The notes beneath the pieces were generated by a model, which did no database searches, had not been told where the DNA came from, and was given only the letters and a program-made list of their open reading frames with translations. Shown here one piece after another: positions 42,837 to 53,481 of a DNA stretch of 64,000 nucleotides (positions are counted from its first letter, which is position 1; each line of letters opens with the position of its first letter). Origin of the DNA: Rhynchopus euleeides (taxonomy: Eukaryota > Euglenozoa > Diplonemea > Diplonemida > Diplonemidae); the NCBI GenBank assembly GCA_963210315.1, contig OY723291.1:1550001-1614000 (forward strand), written 5' to 3'. The position numbers were made by a program, and so were the translations under genes.

Positions 42837-42945
42837 GGGGGCCCTCGCTACCAGTCAAAGCTCGTCACAGCTCGTCAGTCAGTGAGGGGAAGTGGGCTGG
42901 AACTCACTTTTTCTCACTCAGTCACATCTGGTAGCGAGGGCCCCC
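42837..42945 (+). mobile_element. 109-bp MITE, GGGGGCCCTCGCT ends, TAT duplication
   Basis: Inverted ends GGGGGCCCTCGCTACCAG / TAGCGAGGGCCCCC, TAT on both sides (42834-42836, 42946-42948). The interior diverges from the array copies at 49201/49424 but keeps ACTTTTTCTCACTCAGTCAC. Confidence 0.9.
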
Positions 42946-43027
42946 TATGGGGTTTGAAAAATCCGCTGCACGTTTCAACGTTGTGCTGGTGGAGGATTAA
43001 ATAATCTTCTTATCTTGCAGGGACTTA

Positions 43028-43135
43028 GGGGGTCTTCGCTACGGGGTGATCGTCAGTGCATTTTGGTGCATTTCCTGTTGAATTGGCTGAAAACTGACGA
43101 AGTTTGTCGAAGTTTGTCGACCAGCGAAGACCCCC
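43028..43135 (+). mobile_element. 108-bp MITE, GGGGGTCTTCGCT ends, TTA duplication
   Basis: Nearly identical to 47352-47459 and to the inverse of 15131-15238; TTA at 43025-43027 and 43136-43138. Confidence 0.92.
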
Positions 43136-43195
43136 TTAGGCTATTTTGATGAGAGAACATTATTTCAGGGAGATAAAACAACCTATTGCACAAAA

Positions 43196-43409
43196 AATAA
43201 TCTTCACATTATTTTACGCGGAGGGGGGCCTGCTACTACATAAAGTAATCACACCTCAACTCGCTTCGCTCGTTAAGGTGACTTCCACATGTCGCCTCGC
43301 TTCGCTCGGCAACATGACTTCAATTTTACGCTCGCTTCGCTCGCGTAAAATAATGTTACTTTATGTAGCAGGCCCCCCTCCGCGTAAAATAATGTGAAGA
43401 TTATTTCAG
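43196..43409. repeat. Inverted repeat with CTCGCTTCGCTCG core
   Basis: AATAATCTTCACATTATTTT then ACGCGGAGGGGGGCCTGCTA at 43196-43236 pairs with 43366-43409. The loop holds three CTCGCTTCGCTCG motifs (about 43259, 43299, 43331). It is probably a separate small foldback element abutting Y. Confidence 0.75.
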
Positions 43410-43425
43410 TACAATAAATAGCTAT

Positions 43426-43605
43426 TTTTGGCCGAAAAAAAATTTTTTTTTCGGCCGACTAAACCGAAAATCGGGCCCTCTGGGGTGCCACACCGATATT
43501 TTTCGGATTTTTTCCGGATTTTTTTTCGATTTTTTTCGGTTGGGGTGGCCACCAGTCCAGGCTGCTGCCCCAGGGTGGCCGGATTTTCGACATGTCGAAA
43601 AAAAA
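43426..43605. repeat. TCGACATGTCGA MITE-like repeat, copy
   Basis: Matches 28972-29182 from GGCCGAAA to GACATGTCGAAA; the left terminal palindrome is missing. Confidence 0.85.
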
Positions 43606-43629
43606 TTTTTTTGGCCGAAAAAAAATTTT

Positions 43630-43856
43630 TCCGGGGGGCTTCGCCCCCCGGACCCCCCATGTGGGGGGCTCCGCATTTTTTTTTGTGGGGGGCTCCGCAT
43701 TTTTTGTGTGGGGGGCTCCGCATTTTTTTTTCGGAGTTCATCCCCGACTCAGGCAGGGGGGCTTCGCCCCCCGGACCCCCCATGTGGGGGGCTCCGCATT
43801 TTTTTTTGTGGGGGGCTCCGCATTTTTTTTTCGGAGTTCATCCCCGACTCAGGCGT
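43630..43856. repeat. Tandem GC-hairpin repeat, two roughly 110-bp units
   Basis: Each unit has GGGGGGCTTCGCCCCCCGGA then CCCCCCATGTGGGGGGCTCC then one or two more GTGGGGGGCTCCGCATTTTT blocks, ending TTCATCCCCGACTCAGGC (units about 43630-43756 and 43757-43855). Confidence 0.85.
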
Positions 43857-44150
43857 TTGCGGGAATGAGCTCGCCCACTTCTCCTGGAGGAGTACGCACC
43901 ACCCGGTCGTGGCGCACCCGCACCCGCTGCACACCGCACATGACGAGTTGCGGTAGCAGCCGTACCCCACACAGGTTCGAGTGGTTTGCCATGGTCCTGC
44001 TCACGACGACCTGCAGGTCACCCGTTCCTGTCGTGCACGTGCAGGCAGTGCCAGGAGGTGGTGGCCTCGTCAATCTGGCAGGGTTTGAGTTTACCGGGGC
44101 GAGGCACTCCACTCTGGGTCTGCTGTTTGTGATGTAACAAGCAGGTCTGG
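43850..44150 (-). pseudogene. Possible tyrosine-recombinase fragment
   Basis: The minus-strand frame contains GDLQVVVSRTMANHS and then CGVRLLPQLVMCGVQRVRV RHDRVV (spaced here). The CGVRLLPQLV part aligns by eye with IGARFVDLVRL and the following RVRV..RIV strand of the recombinase at 32470-32540. The remaining catalytic motifs are absent, so at best a relic. Confidence 0.3.
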
Positions 44151-44456
44151 CGGGGTGTTCAGGGTTCGGAGTGGCCCTCCTCGTTGGCATCCGTGCAGCA
44201 GCGCTATCGCGTCCCGGAATGCCCCGTGTCACACCGGTGGGAACAGGGGCCAGCACCGCCATCTCGAGGAGGACCCGGGCCGTTCTTTGGATTCTTCACA
44301 GTCGCAGCCTCCGGCTTGTCGTTGTCCGTCAGCGTAGCGCCCACCCAGCCTGCAGAGATCTTGCACCGTCTTCAACAGCAATTTTTGACCCGACAATTTT
44401 TGGGGCATTTTTTCACCAAAAAAAAATCACTCTGCGCGCCAAGTCGAAGACTTGTT

Positions 44457-44543
44457 TGGGGACTTTTGGTGTCCCCAATTTTTCAATTTTCGAAAAATAA
44501 GCTCACTTTGCTAAACTGGACCCAACTCCCCACACTCTTTTTT
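44457..44543. repeat. Dispersed module, second copy
   Basis: Near-exact copy of 8040-8126 (GGGGACTTTTGGTGTCCCC, then the AAATAAGCTCACTTTGC run). Confidence 0.85.
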
Positions 44544-47351
44544 AAGCGAAAAACAGCAAATTTCGGCCGATTTTTTCTCATTTTTTCTCATTTTTTTTCA
44601 CCGACTTTTCCATACCCCCATATTCTGGAAAAGCCCCCCCCCCCCCCAGGCCTCTGGCTAATTCGGGTCGAACGTTAAGTTTCTCCGTGCCGGGGGGGGG
44701 AGGGGGGGGGGGGGGCTACCCTACCCTACCCTAGGGTTAGGGTAGGGCTAACCCTAGGGTTGGGGCCGCCGGGGTCCCAGATTTTTTGGTAATTTCCAGG
44801 TGTGGGTAGGGGGACCTTTTCGAATTTTTTTTCGAGGGGTGCCCATTTTGGCGATTTGGGCCCGATTTCGAGGGTTACGGGTGACCCTAGACCCTACCCA
44901 ACCCTAGGGTTGGGGTTGGGGTTGGGGTTAACTCCAGACCCTACCCTCACCCTAGGGTTAGGGTTAACCCTAGACCCTACCCTGGGGTTAGGGTTAACCC
45001 TATACCCTACCCAACCCTAGGGTTAGGGTGAGGGTTAACCCTACACCCTACCCAACCCTAGGGTTGGGGTTGGGGTTAACCCTAGACCCTACCCTAGGGT
45101 TAGGGTCAGGGTTAACCCTATACCCTACCCAACCCTAGGGTTAGGGTGAGGGTTAACCCTACACCCTACCCAACCCTAGGGTTAGGGTTGGGGTTAACCC
45201 TAGACCCTACCCTAGGGTTAGGGTCAGGGTTAACCCTAGACCCAACCCTACCCTAGGGTTAGGGTTAACCCTACACCCTACCCAACCCTAGGGTTAGGGT
45301 TAGGGTTAACCCTATACCCAACCCAACCCTAGGGTTAGGGTTAACCCTAGACCCTACCCTAGGGTTAGGGTCAGGGTTAACCCTAGACCCAACCCTACCC
45401 TAGGGTTAGGGTTAACCCTACACCCTACCCAACCCTAGGGTTAGGGTTAGGGTTAACCCTATACCCAACCCAACCCTACACCCAACCCTACCCTAGGGTT
45501 AGGGTTAGGGTTAACCCTAGACCCAACCCAACCCTAGGGTTAGGGTTCGGGTTAACCCTAGACCCAACCCAACCCTAGGGTTAGGGTTGGGGTTAACCCT
45601 ATACCCTACCCAACCCTAGGGTTAGGGTCAGGGTTAACCCTAGACCCGACCCAACCCTAGGGTTAGGGTTGGGGTTAACCCTATACCCTACCCAACCCTA
45701 GGGTTAGGGTCAGGGTTAACCCTAGACCCAACCCAACCCTAGGGTTAGGGTTAACCCTATACCCCACCCAACCCTAGGGTTAGGGTTAGGGTTAACCCTA
45801 CACCCTACCCAACCCTAGGGTTAGGGTTGGGGTTAACCCTAGACCCTACCCTAGGGTTAGGGTCAGGGTTAACCCTAGACCCAACCCTACCCTAGGGTTA
45901 GGGTTAACCCTATACCCAACCCAACCCTACACCCAACCCTACCCTAGGGTTAGGGTTAGGGTTAACCCTAGACCCAACCCAACCCTAGGGTTAGGGTTCG
46001 GGTTAACCCTAGACCCAACCCAACCCTAGGGTTAGGGTTGGGGTTAACCCTATACCCTACCCAACCCTAGGGTTAGGGTCAGGGTTAACCCTAGACCCAA
46101 CCCAACCCTAGGGTTAGGGTTAGGGTTAACCCTACACCCTACCCAACCCTAGGGTTAGGGTTGGGGTTAACCCTAGACCCTACCCTAGGGTTAGGGTCAG
46201 GGTTAACCCTAGACCCAACCCTACCCTAGGGTTAGGGTTAACCCTATACCCAACCCAACCCTACACCCAACCCTACCCTAGGGTTAGGGTTAGGGTTAAC
46301 CCTAGACCCAACCCAACCCTAGGGTTAGGGTTCGGGTTAACCCTAGACCCAACCCAACCCTAGGGTTAGGGTTGGGGTTAACCCTATACCCTACCCAACC
46401 CTAGGGTTAGGGTCAGGGTTAACCCTAGACCCAACCCAACCCTAGGGTTAGGGTTAGGGTTAACCCTATACCCAACCCAACCCTAGGGTTAGGGTTAACC
46501 CAACCCAACCCTAGGGTTAGGGTTAGGGTTAGGGTTAACCCTAACCCTAGGGTTAGGGTTAGGGTTAGGGTTAGGGTTAACCCTATACCCCACCCAACCC
46601 TAGGGTTAGGGTTAGGGTTAGGGTTAGGGTTAACCCTATACCCCACCCAACCCTAGGGTTAGGGTTAGGGTTAACCCTAGACCCAACCCAACCCTAGGGT
46701 TAGGGTTCGGGTTAACCCTAGACCCAACCCAACCCTAGGGTTAGGGTTAGGGTTAACCCTATACCCAACCCAACCCTACACCCAACCCTACCCTAGGGTT
46801 AGGGTTAGGGTTAACCCTAGACCCAACCCAACCCTAGGATTAGGGTTCGGGTTAACCCTAGACCCAACCCAACCCTAGGGTTAGGGTTGGGGTTAACCCT
46901 ATACCCTACCCAACCCTAGGGTTAGGGTCAGGGTTAACCCTAGACCCAACCCAACCCTAGGGTTAGGGTTAACCCTATACCCCACCCAACCCTAGGGTTA
47001 GGGTTAGGGTTAACCCTACACCCTACCCAACCCTAGGGTTAGGGTTGGGGTTAACCCTAGACCCTACCCTAGGGTTAGGGTCAGGGTTAACCCTAGACCC
47101 AACCCTACCCTAGGGTTAGGGTTAACCCTATACCCAACCCAACCCTACACCCAACCCTACCCTAGGGTTAGGGTTAACCCTAGACCCAACCCAACCCTAG
47201 GGTTAGGGTTCGGGTTAACCCTAGACCCAACCCAACCCTAGGGTTAGGGTTGGGGTTAACCCTATACCCTACCCAACCCTAGGGTTAGGGTCAGGGTTAA
47301 CCCTAGACCCAACCCAACCCTAGGGTTAGGGTTAACCCAACCCAACCCTAG

Positions 47352-47459
47352 GGGGGTCTTCGCTACGGGGTGATCGTCAGTGCATTTTGGTGCATTTCCT
47401 GTTGAATTGGCTGAAAACTGACGAAGTTTGTCGAAGTTTGTCGACCAGCGAAGACCCCC
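47352..47459 (+). mobile_element. 108-bp MITE in the satellite, TAG duplication
   Basis: GGGGGTCTTCGCT family; TAG at 47349-47351 and 47460-47462, splitting a CCCTAGGG dyad. Confidence 0.93.
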
Positions 47460-49200
47460 TAGGGTTACGGTTAGGGTTAACCCTAGACCCAACCCAACCC
47501 TAGGGTTAGGGTTCGGGTTAACCCTAGACCCAACCCAACCCTAGGGTTAGGGTTAGGGTTAACCCTATACCCAACCCCACCCTACACCCAACCCTACCCT
47601 AGGGTTAGGGTTAGGGTTAACCCTAGACCCAACCCAACCCTAGGATTAGGGTTCGGGTTAACCCTAGACCCAACCCAACCCTAGGGTTAGGGTTGGGGTT
47701 AACCCTATACCCTACCCAACCCTAGGGTTAGGGTCAGGGTTAACCCTAGACCCGACCCAACCCTAGGGTTAGGGTTGGGGTTAACCCTATACCCTACCCA
47801 ACCCTAGGGTTAGGGTCAGGGTTAACCCTAGACCCAACCCAACCCTAGGGTTAGGGTTCGGGTTAACCCTAGACCCAACCCAACCCTAGGGTTAGGGTTA
47901 ACCCTATACCCCACCCAACCCTAGGGTTAGGGTTAGGGTTAACCCTAGACCCAACCCAACCCTAGGGTTAGGGTTCGGGTTAACCCTAGACCCAACCCAA
48001 CCCTAGGGTTAGGGTTGGGGTTAACCCTATACCCTACCCAACCCTAGGGTTAGGGTCAGGGTTAACCCTAGACCCGACCCAACCCTAGGGTTAGGGTTGG
48101 GGTTAACCCTATACCCTACCCAACCCTAGGGTTAGGGTCAGGGTTAACCCTAGACCCAACCCAACCCTAGGGTTAGGGTTCGGGTTAACCCTAGACCCAA
48201 CCCAACCCTAGGGTTAGGGTTAACCCTATACCCCACCCAACCCTAGGGTTAGGGTTAGGGTTAACCCTACACCCTACCCAACCCTAGGGTGAGGGTTGGG
48301 GTTAACCCTAGACCCTACCCTAGGGTTAGGGTCAGGGTTAACCCTAGACCCAACCCTACCCTAGGGTTAGGGTTAACCCTACACCCTACCCAACCCTAGG
48401 GTTAGGGTTAGGGTTAACCCTAGACCCTACCCTAGGGTTAGGGTCAGGGTTAACCCTATACCCAACCCAACCCTACACCCAACCCTACCCTAGGGTTAGG
48501 GTTAGGGTTAACCCTAGACCCAACCCAACCCTAGGGTTAGGGTTGGGGTTAACCCTATACCCTACCCAACCCTAGGGTTAGGGTCAGGGTTAACCCTAGA
48601 CCCAACCCAACCCTAGGGTTAGGGTTCGGGTTAACCCTAGACCCAACCCAACCCTAGGGTTAGGGTTCGGGTTAACCCTAGACCCAACCCAACCCTAGGG
48701 TTAGGGTTAGGGTTAACCCTATACCCAACCCAACCCTAGGGTTAGGGTTAACCCAACCCTACCCTAGGGTTAGGGTTAACCCTACACCCTACCCAACCCT
48801 AGGGTTAGGGTCAGGGTTAACCCTAGACCCAACCCAACCCTAGGGTTAGGGTTGGGGTTAACCCTATACCCTACCCAACCCTAGGGTTAGGGTCAGGGTT
48901 AACCCTAGACCCGACCCAACCCTAGGGTTAGGGTTGGGGTTAACCCTATACCGTACCCAACCCTAGGGTTAGGGTCAGGGTTAACCCTAGACCCAACCCA
49001 ACCCTAGGGTTAGGGTTCGGGTTAACCCTAGACCCAACCCAACCCTAGGGTTAGGGTTAACCCTATACCCAACCCTACCCTAGGGTTAGGGTTAGGGTTA
49101 ACCCAAGACCCAACCCTACCCTAGGGTTAGGGTTAACCCTATACCCTACCCAACCCTAGGGTTAGGGTTGGGGTTAACCCTATACCCAACCCAACCCTAG

Positions 49201-49309
49201 GGGGGCCCTCGCTACGAGTCACTGTGAGTCACGAGTCGTCAGTTTTCAGCCAAACATGGCTGACTTCTCACTTTTTCTCACTCAGTCACACTTGGTAGCG
49301 AGGGCCCCC
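49201..49309 (+). mobile_element. 109-bp MITE in the satellite, TAG duplication
   Basis: GGGGGCCCTCGCT family; TAG at 49198-49200 and 49310-49312. Identical to 49424-49532 including flanking satellite, so the pair arose by array duplication. Confidence 0.93.
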
Positions 49310-49423
49310 TAGGGTTAGGGTTAACCCAAGACCCAACCCTACCCTAGGGTTAGGGTTAACCCTATACCCTACCCTACCCTCACCCTAGGGTTAGGGTTAA
49401 CCCTATACCCAACCCAACCCTAG

Positions 49424-49532
49424 GGGGGCCCTCGCTACGAGTCACTGTGAGTCACGAGTCGTCAGTTTTCAGCCAAACATGGCTGACTTCTCACTTTTTC
49501 TCACTCAGTCACACTTGGTAGCGAGGGCCCCC
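49424..49532 (+). mobile_element. 109-bp MITE in the satellite, TAG duplication (duplicate)
   Basis: TAG at 49421-49423 and 49533-49535. It lies 223 bp after its twin. Confidence 0.93.
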
Positions 49533-50433
49533 TAGGGTTAGGGTTAACCCAAGACCCAACCCTACCCTAGGGTTAGGGTTAGGGTTAACCCTATACACAA
49601 CCCAACCCTAGGGTTAGGGTTAACCCTATACCCTACCCAACCCGAGGGTTAGGGTTGGGGGTTAACCCAAGACCCTGCCCGACCCTAGGGTTAGGGTTCA
49701 CCCTAGACCCAACCCTACCCTAGGGTTCGGGTTTGGGTCAGGGTGAACCCTAGACCCGACCCAACCCTCGGATCAGGGTTGGGGTTAACCCTATACCCTA
49801 CCCTAACCCTAGGGTAGGGTCTAGGGTCAACCCTGACCCTAACCCTAGGGTTGGGTCAAGGGTTAACCCCAACCCTAACCCTAGGGTTGGGTAGGGTCTA
49901 GGGTTAACCCTGACCCTAACCCTAGGGTTAGGGTAGGGTCTAGGGTCAACCCTAACCCTAACCCTAGGGTTGGGTCAAGGGTTAACCCTAACCCTAGGGT
50001 TAGGGTAGGGTCTAGGGTCAACCCTGACCCTAACCCGAGGGTTGGGTAGGGTCTAGGGTTAACCCTAACCCTAACCCTAGGGTTAGGGTAGGGTCTAGGG
50101 TCAACCCTAACCCTATCCCTAGGGTTGGGTCAAGGGTTAACCCTAACCCTAGGGTTGGGTAGGGTCTAGGGTCAACCCTGACCCTTACCCTAGGGTTGGG
50201 TAGGGTCTGGGGTCAACCCTGACCCTAACCCTTGGGTTGGGTTGGGTCTAGGATCAACCCTGGCCCTGACCCCTGGGTTGGGTAGGGTCGTGTTGGGTCG
50301 GGTTATGGGTACCCAACCCTCACCCTAGGGTAGGGTTGGGTCGGGTTGTGGGTACCCCCGACGTGCTGTAGGGTAGGGTAGGGTAGGGCCCCCCCCCCCC
50401 CCCTCCGGCCCAACGTTAAGTCCCAGGCATGTC

Positions 50434-50703
50434 GCTAAGCGTCGACCGTCGACCCAGTGATTTTGGGTTTCCCCCCCCATAAAAAAGCGTCGACCCAGCG
50501 TCGACCCAGTGGACTGGGTTGACGCTTGGTCGAGGCTTGGAGCGTCGACCTAGTGGAACTGGGTTGCCATTCAAGCCTGGACCAAGCGTCAACCCATTTA
50601 TTACACTGGGTCGACGCTAACCTAGCGTTGGCCCGGTTACACTGGGTCGACGCTCACCAAGCGTCGACCAAGCGTCAACCCACTTTCACTGGGTCGACGT
50701 CGA
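50434..50703. repeat. GTCGACCCAGTG-type short repeats
   Basis: About ten degenerate copies of AGCGTCGACCCAGTG in both orientations (for example 50487, 50498, 50541, 50646, 50666), again strand-flipping like the neighbouring satellite. A related GCGTCAACCCACC recurs at 51243. Confidence 0.75.
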
Positions 50704-50724
50704 AGAGAGTATGGTTTTGCAGGA

Positions 50725-50958
50725 ACAGATGCTCACTACCGTGGCCTCCGGCGGCTGGGGGGCTCCGCCCCCCAGACCCCCCTGTGGCGTATGTCTCGTA
50801 CTCAAGTCATTCGATTCCCATCAGGTCAGGGAATCCACCCACTCCAGTAGCCTCAGGAGGACGCAGCCAACTCACACAGAATCTGTACGCCCACAATGAA
50901 CAGATGCTCACTACCGTGGCCTCCGGCGGATGGGGGGCTCTGCCCCCCAGACCCCCCA
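50725..50958. repeat. Composite hairpin-repeat doublet (second instance)
   Basis: Hairpin modules at 50725-50788 and 50900-50958 with the same linker type as 19611-19755. Confidence 0.88.
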
Positions 50959-51325
50959 TCTCGCGTGCCCGTCTAGTAACCAAGTCCTTGCGCTTTGACG
51001 GCCGTGACATATCAGGGGGCAGCGTCGAAATCATGGTCCCGAAAGCCATTTTTTGGTTTCCTCCGGCACCCGACGGCGCGAGCGGGAGAGGAACCACGGA
51101 AGGAACCCAGCGCCTCACACCGTGCCCACCTAGTGGTCCACCGATGGGAAAATTCAAAATTTGGCAACACGAGCGCGCGCGAAGCGCGCGCGAGAAAAAT
51201 TGACCCCTAGTGTTTTCCCCCCTGATCCCCCCCCAAAACAGGAGCGTCAACCCACCAAATCTCCAAAATCGAAAAGTTAGCGACAGGCCTGGTTAAGTCC
51301 GGCCCCAGAATTAGCCAGAGGCCTG

Positions 51326-52520
51326 CCCCCCCCCCCCCCCCCGCACCCTTGGTTTATAATTAGTCTCCTCCCCACCCCCCATGCCCCATCCCCCCCCTCC
51401 ATTCAAGAGTGCAAACCCCCACACATACACACATTCCTCTCTCAAACTAACGAATCAGGAGCAGTCTTCGCACCCACTTGGCTTGCTGAACTCCAGCGCG
51501 ATGCCACATCTCAGTTGTAGCGTGGCGCGCATGCAGGGGGGAGGGGGGCGAGTCGCGGCGGGTGCGATCCACTCTTCGACAAACGGATTCGTGTCTGCGT
51601 GCCACACTCCCTGTTTCTGTTTCGGCGAACGGGGAAGAAAGAAGAAAAAATGGGCCCGAGTAACCCACGATGCCATTTGGACCAACCGCAACAGCCATAT
51701 GCGGTTCGTTACGGATGCACCCGGCGTGGCGTAGGGCTGCAGTGTTTGCGATTTGATTTCATTTTCCCATATGTTGTGCTCTTGTGTGCCATCCCACAGT
51801 AAGGGGGTGGCGTGTCCTGTGATTTATTAGCTTCCTTCCCCACCCTCTGGTCCCCTTCTGCTCCGTATCCTGCACCAACGATGAATTGTTTGAACAGATC
51901 GGATTTTGCTACCGAGGATTTTGCTACACTGATCGCCCGAAACCCATCAGCTATTTCGGGTGTGCGCACGCTTCAGCAAAGGCCTGCCCCCGAATACCAT
52001 GAGGGATGGGTGCGGTGTCGCTGAGAAGTCATTCCTGCGAGCACGACTGGCAAAGAGCTTTGTGCAGTTATGGGTTTCGTGCGCAGCATTTTTCGGCACC
52101 ACTGCGGGTAGGGAATGCTGTTTCAATCCAGAAGGCAATAACCCCGCCGCGGCCATGCCTTTTATTTTTTGAAAATCTAATTCTGAGTCGTGCCAGCCCA
52201 AGAATCACACGCACATCGAGGGCAGTGTTCAGTGGGCGGACAGTGAAGGGGCGACACCCCCCCGAGCGCTTTTGGGCGGGGTGTGTTTGCTGCGTTCCGT
52301 TTCGTGTGCACCGTTGAGGTTTGTTTGTTGAGCTTGTTGTTTGTTTTTGCGGCATGCGTACCTCCGGCTGACAGGTCGGGGCATGTCCGAGGGGCATTGC
52401 CGGATATTCTGGCGGAGACAAGACGGATCTGAAGGCACTGCGCCTTCCACCGCCTTTCAGCGGTTTTCAAAATGCCGAATCTTATGTGAACCACTCAGAA
52501 CCAGGGCCAGTCCTGCCCTG
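51326..52520. other. Intergenic, no supported gene
   Basis: Poly-C then mixed sequence; overlapping motif-free frames on both strands. Confidence 0.35.
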
Positions 52521-53148
52521 CAGTGTTTTCCCGATGATGAAAACCGTGATGAATTCATCATTTTTTCATTTTTTCCGAAAATTGGCTTGATGAACTCATC
52601 ATAACAGGGATTTTCCTTAGGAAAAAATTCTGGGAGCTCCGAGGGTCTTCAGGGGCACTTTTTCTGATGAAGGACAGTTTTTTCATCACGCACAGAACAA
52701 CCCCCCTCCCTAACAGGCGCCACCCCCACAGGGTGCTGCTATTAGATGCAGAAAAAGCTCTCTCAGTTTTTGGTGGTGGAAGGGGGCAAATGCGAAGAAC
52801 TGACTGCGACACCTTCTTAAAAGAGAAGGGCGAACTGGAGCGCCAGGCCTCGCACAGTGGCATCAAGCAGGCGGTGTACTTCCTCCGACCAGCAGTGCCT
52901 GCTCATAGGACCCTGTGGTCGACATTTACATGCCATGGATGACCTGCCAACCGCAACAGATGTTCACTACCGTGGCCTCCGGCGGCTGGGGGGCTCCGCC
53001 CCCCAGACCCCCCAGACCCCCGATGGATTTTCAGGAAACCACTGCGCATACTTACAAAATCAGCGCGTGAAATTTTTTTTTCACACCCCCCAAAAAAATG
53101 TACCTCATCATGAGCCCCGTTTTTTTCTTGATGATCGGGAAAACACTG
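52521..53148. mobile_element. Non-autonomous hAT element, 8-bp duplication CTGCCCTG
   Basis: Left end CAGTGTTTTCCCGATGATGA, right end TTGATGATCGGGAAAACACTG. CTGCCCTG occurs at 52513-52520 and 53149-53156. CAG termini and an 8-bp duplication are diagnostic for hAT. The 628-bp interior has subterminal GATGA(A/G)(T/C)TCATCA palindromes and one copy of the hairpin repeat. No transposase. Confidence 0.92.
52955..53023. repeat. Hairpin repeat, copy inside the hAT element
   Basis: CAGATGTTCACTACCGTGG followed by the hairpin; the CCCCCAGACCCC tail is duplicated here. Confidence 0.9.
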
Positions 53149-53481
53149 CTGCCCTGCGTTCTCGATTGAAGTATTTTTTCCCGCTGCCGCGATGCGACGG
53201 GCCGAGTCAACTGTGCGACACAGCTTCATTGAAGCTACATTCAGCACACTGTGATGCCAGCTATGCATTTCGAAGCCTGGCACACGAAGCGTTTGGGATT
53301 GCTTGACGCTATCCGAGCAAAACGCTGAACCACCCCCAGCCCCTCTCTCTCTGGCTGTTTGCACCACCTACACGCCACCCCTCATCCCATCCCCTTGATT
53401 CATGGCCACCCACCCGACCCTTTCACAGGGCACTTACACCACCACCACCACCACCACCTGCTGTGGCGGAGGTGAAGCGCC

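Larger units (their letters stand above)
41711..43174. mobile_element. Long-inverted-repeat element Y, carrying three nested insertions
   Basis: Outer arms ATCTCCCTAAAATAATGTTC (41711) and GAACATTATTTCAGGGAGAT (ending 43174). After removing element X (41777-42530) and two MITEs (42837-42945, 43028-43135), the arms pair almost continuously for roughly 170 bp (through TAAGAAGATTATTTA, ACCAGCACAACGTTGAAA, CCCCATAAAGTTAGATTAT). The core (about 42620-42800) has no ORF. Confidence 0.8.
44717..50386. repeat. Palindromic telomere-like satellite array
   Basis: About 5.7 kb of CCCTAA- and TTAGGG-type words whose strand flips every roughly 20 bp. The commonest unit is about 41 bp: TTAACCCTAGACCCAACCC then AACCCTAGGGTTAGGGTTCG and GG. 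Dyad centres CCCTAGGG and GGGTTAACCC alternate, so the array can fold at any scale. The outer edges are mirror images (GGGGGGCTACCCTACCCTAC at left, GTAGGGTAGGGTAGGGCCCC at right). The first 160 bases contain unique spacer (44765-44880). Three MITEs interrupt the array. Confidence 0.9.
44647..51325. mobile_element. 6.7-kb TIR-bounded block enclosing telomere-like satellite
   Basis: Left end CAGGCCTCTGGCTAATTC and right end GAATTAGCCAGAGGCCTG are exact inverted repeats. Both sides are flanked by poly-C (44634-44646, 51326-51342), compatible with insertion into a C tract so that the target duplication is hidden. The CAG start is compatible with a hAT-type end (inference). Contents: satellite 44717-50386, GTCGACCCAGTG repeats and a hairpin-repeat doublet. 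No transposase is seen. It could alternatively be two separate element copies around the array. Confidence 0.6.

Noticed and set aside
44802..47492. Frames encoding Gly/Leu/Thr/Asn-Pro repeats
   Set aside because: Direct translation of telomere-like satellite.
44717..50386. True chromosome end or simple head-to-head telomere fusion
   Set aside because: Repeat orientation flips every roughly 20 bp, unique sequence lies on both sides, and a fusion would read TTAGGG then CCCTAA, the opposite of the edges seen.
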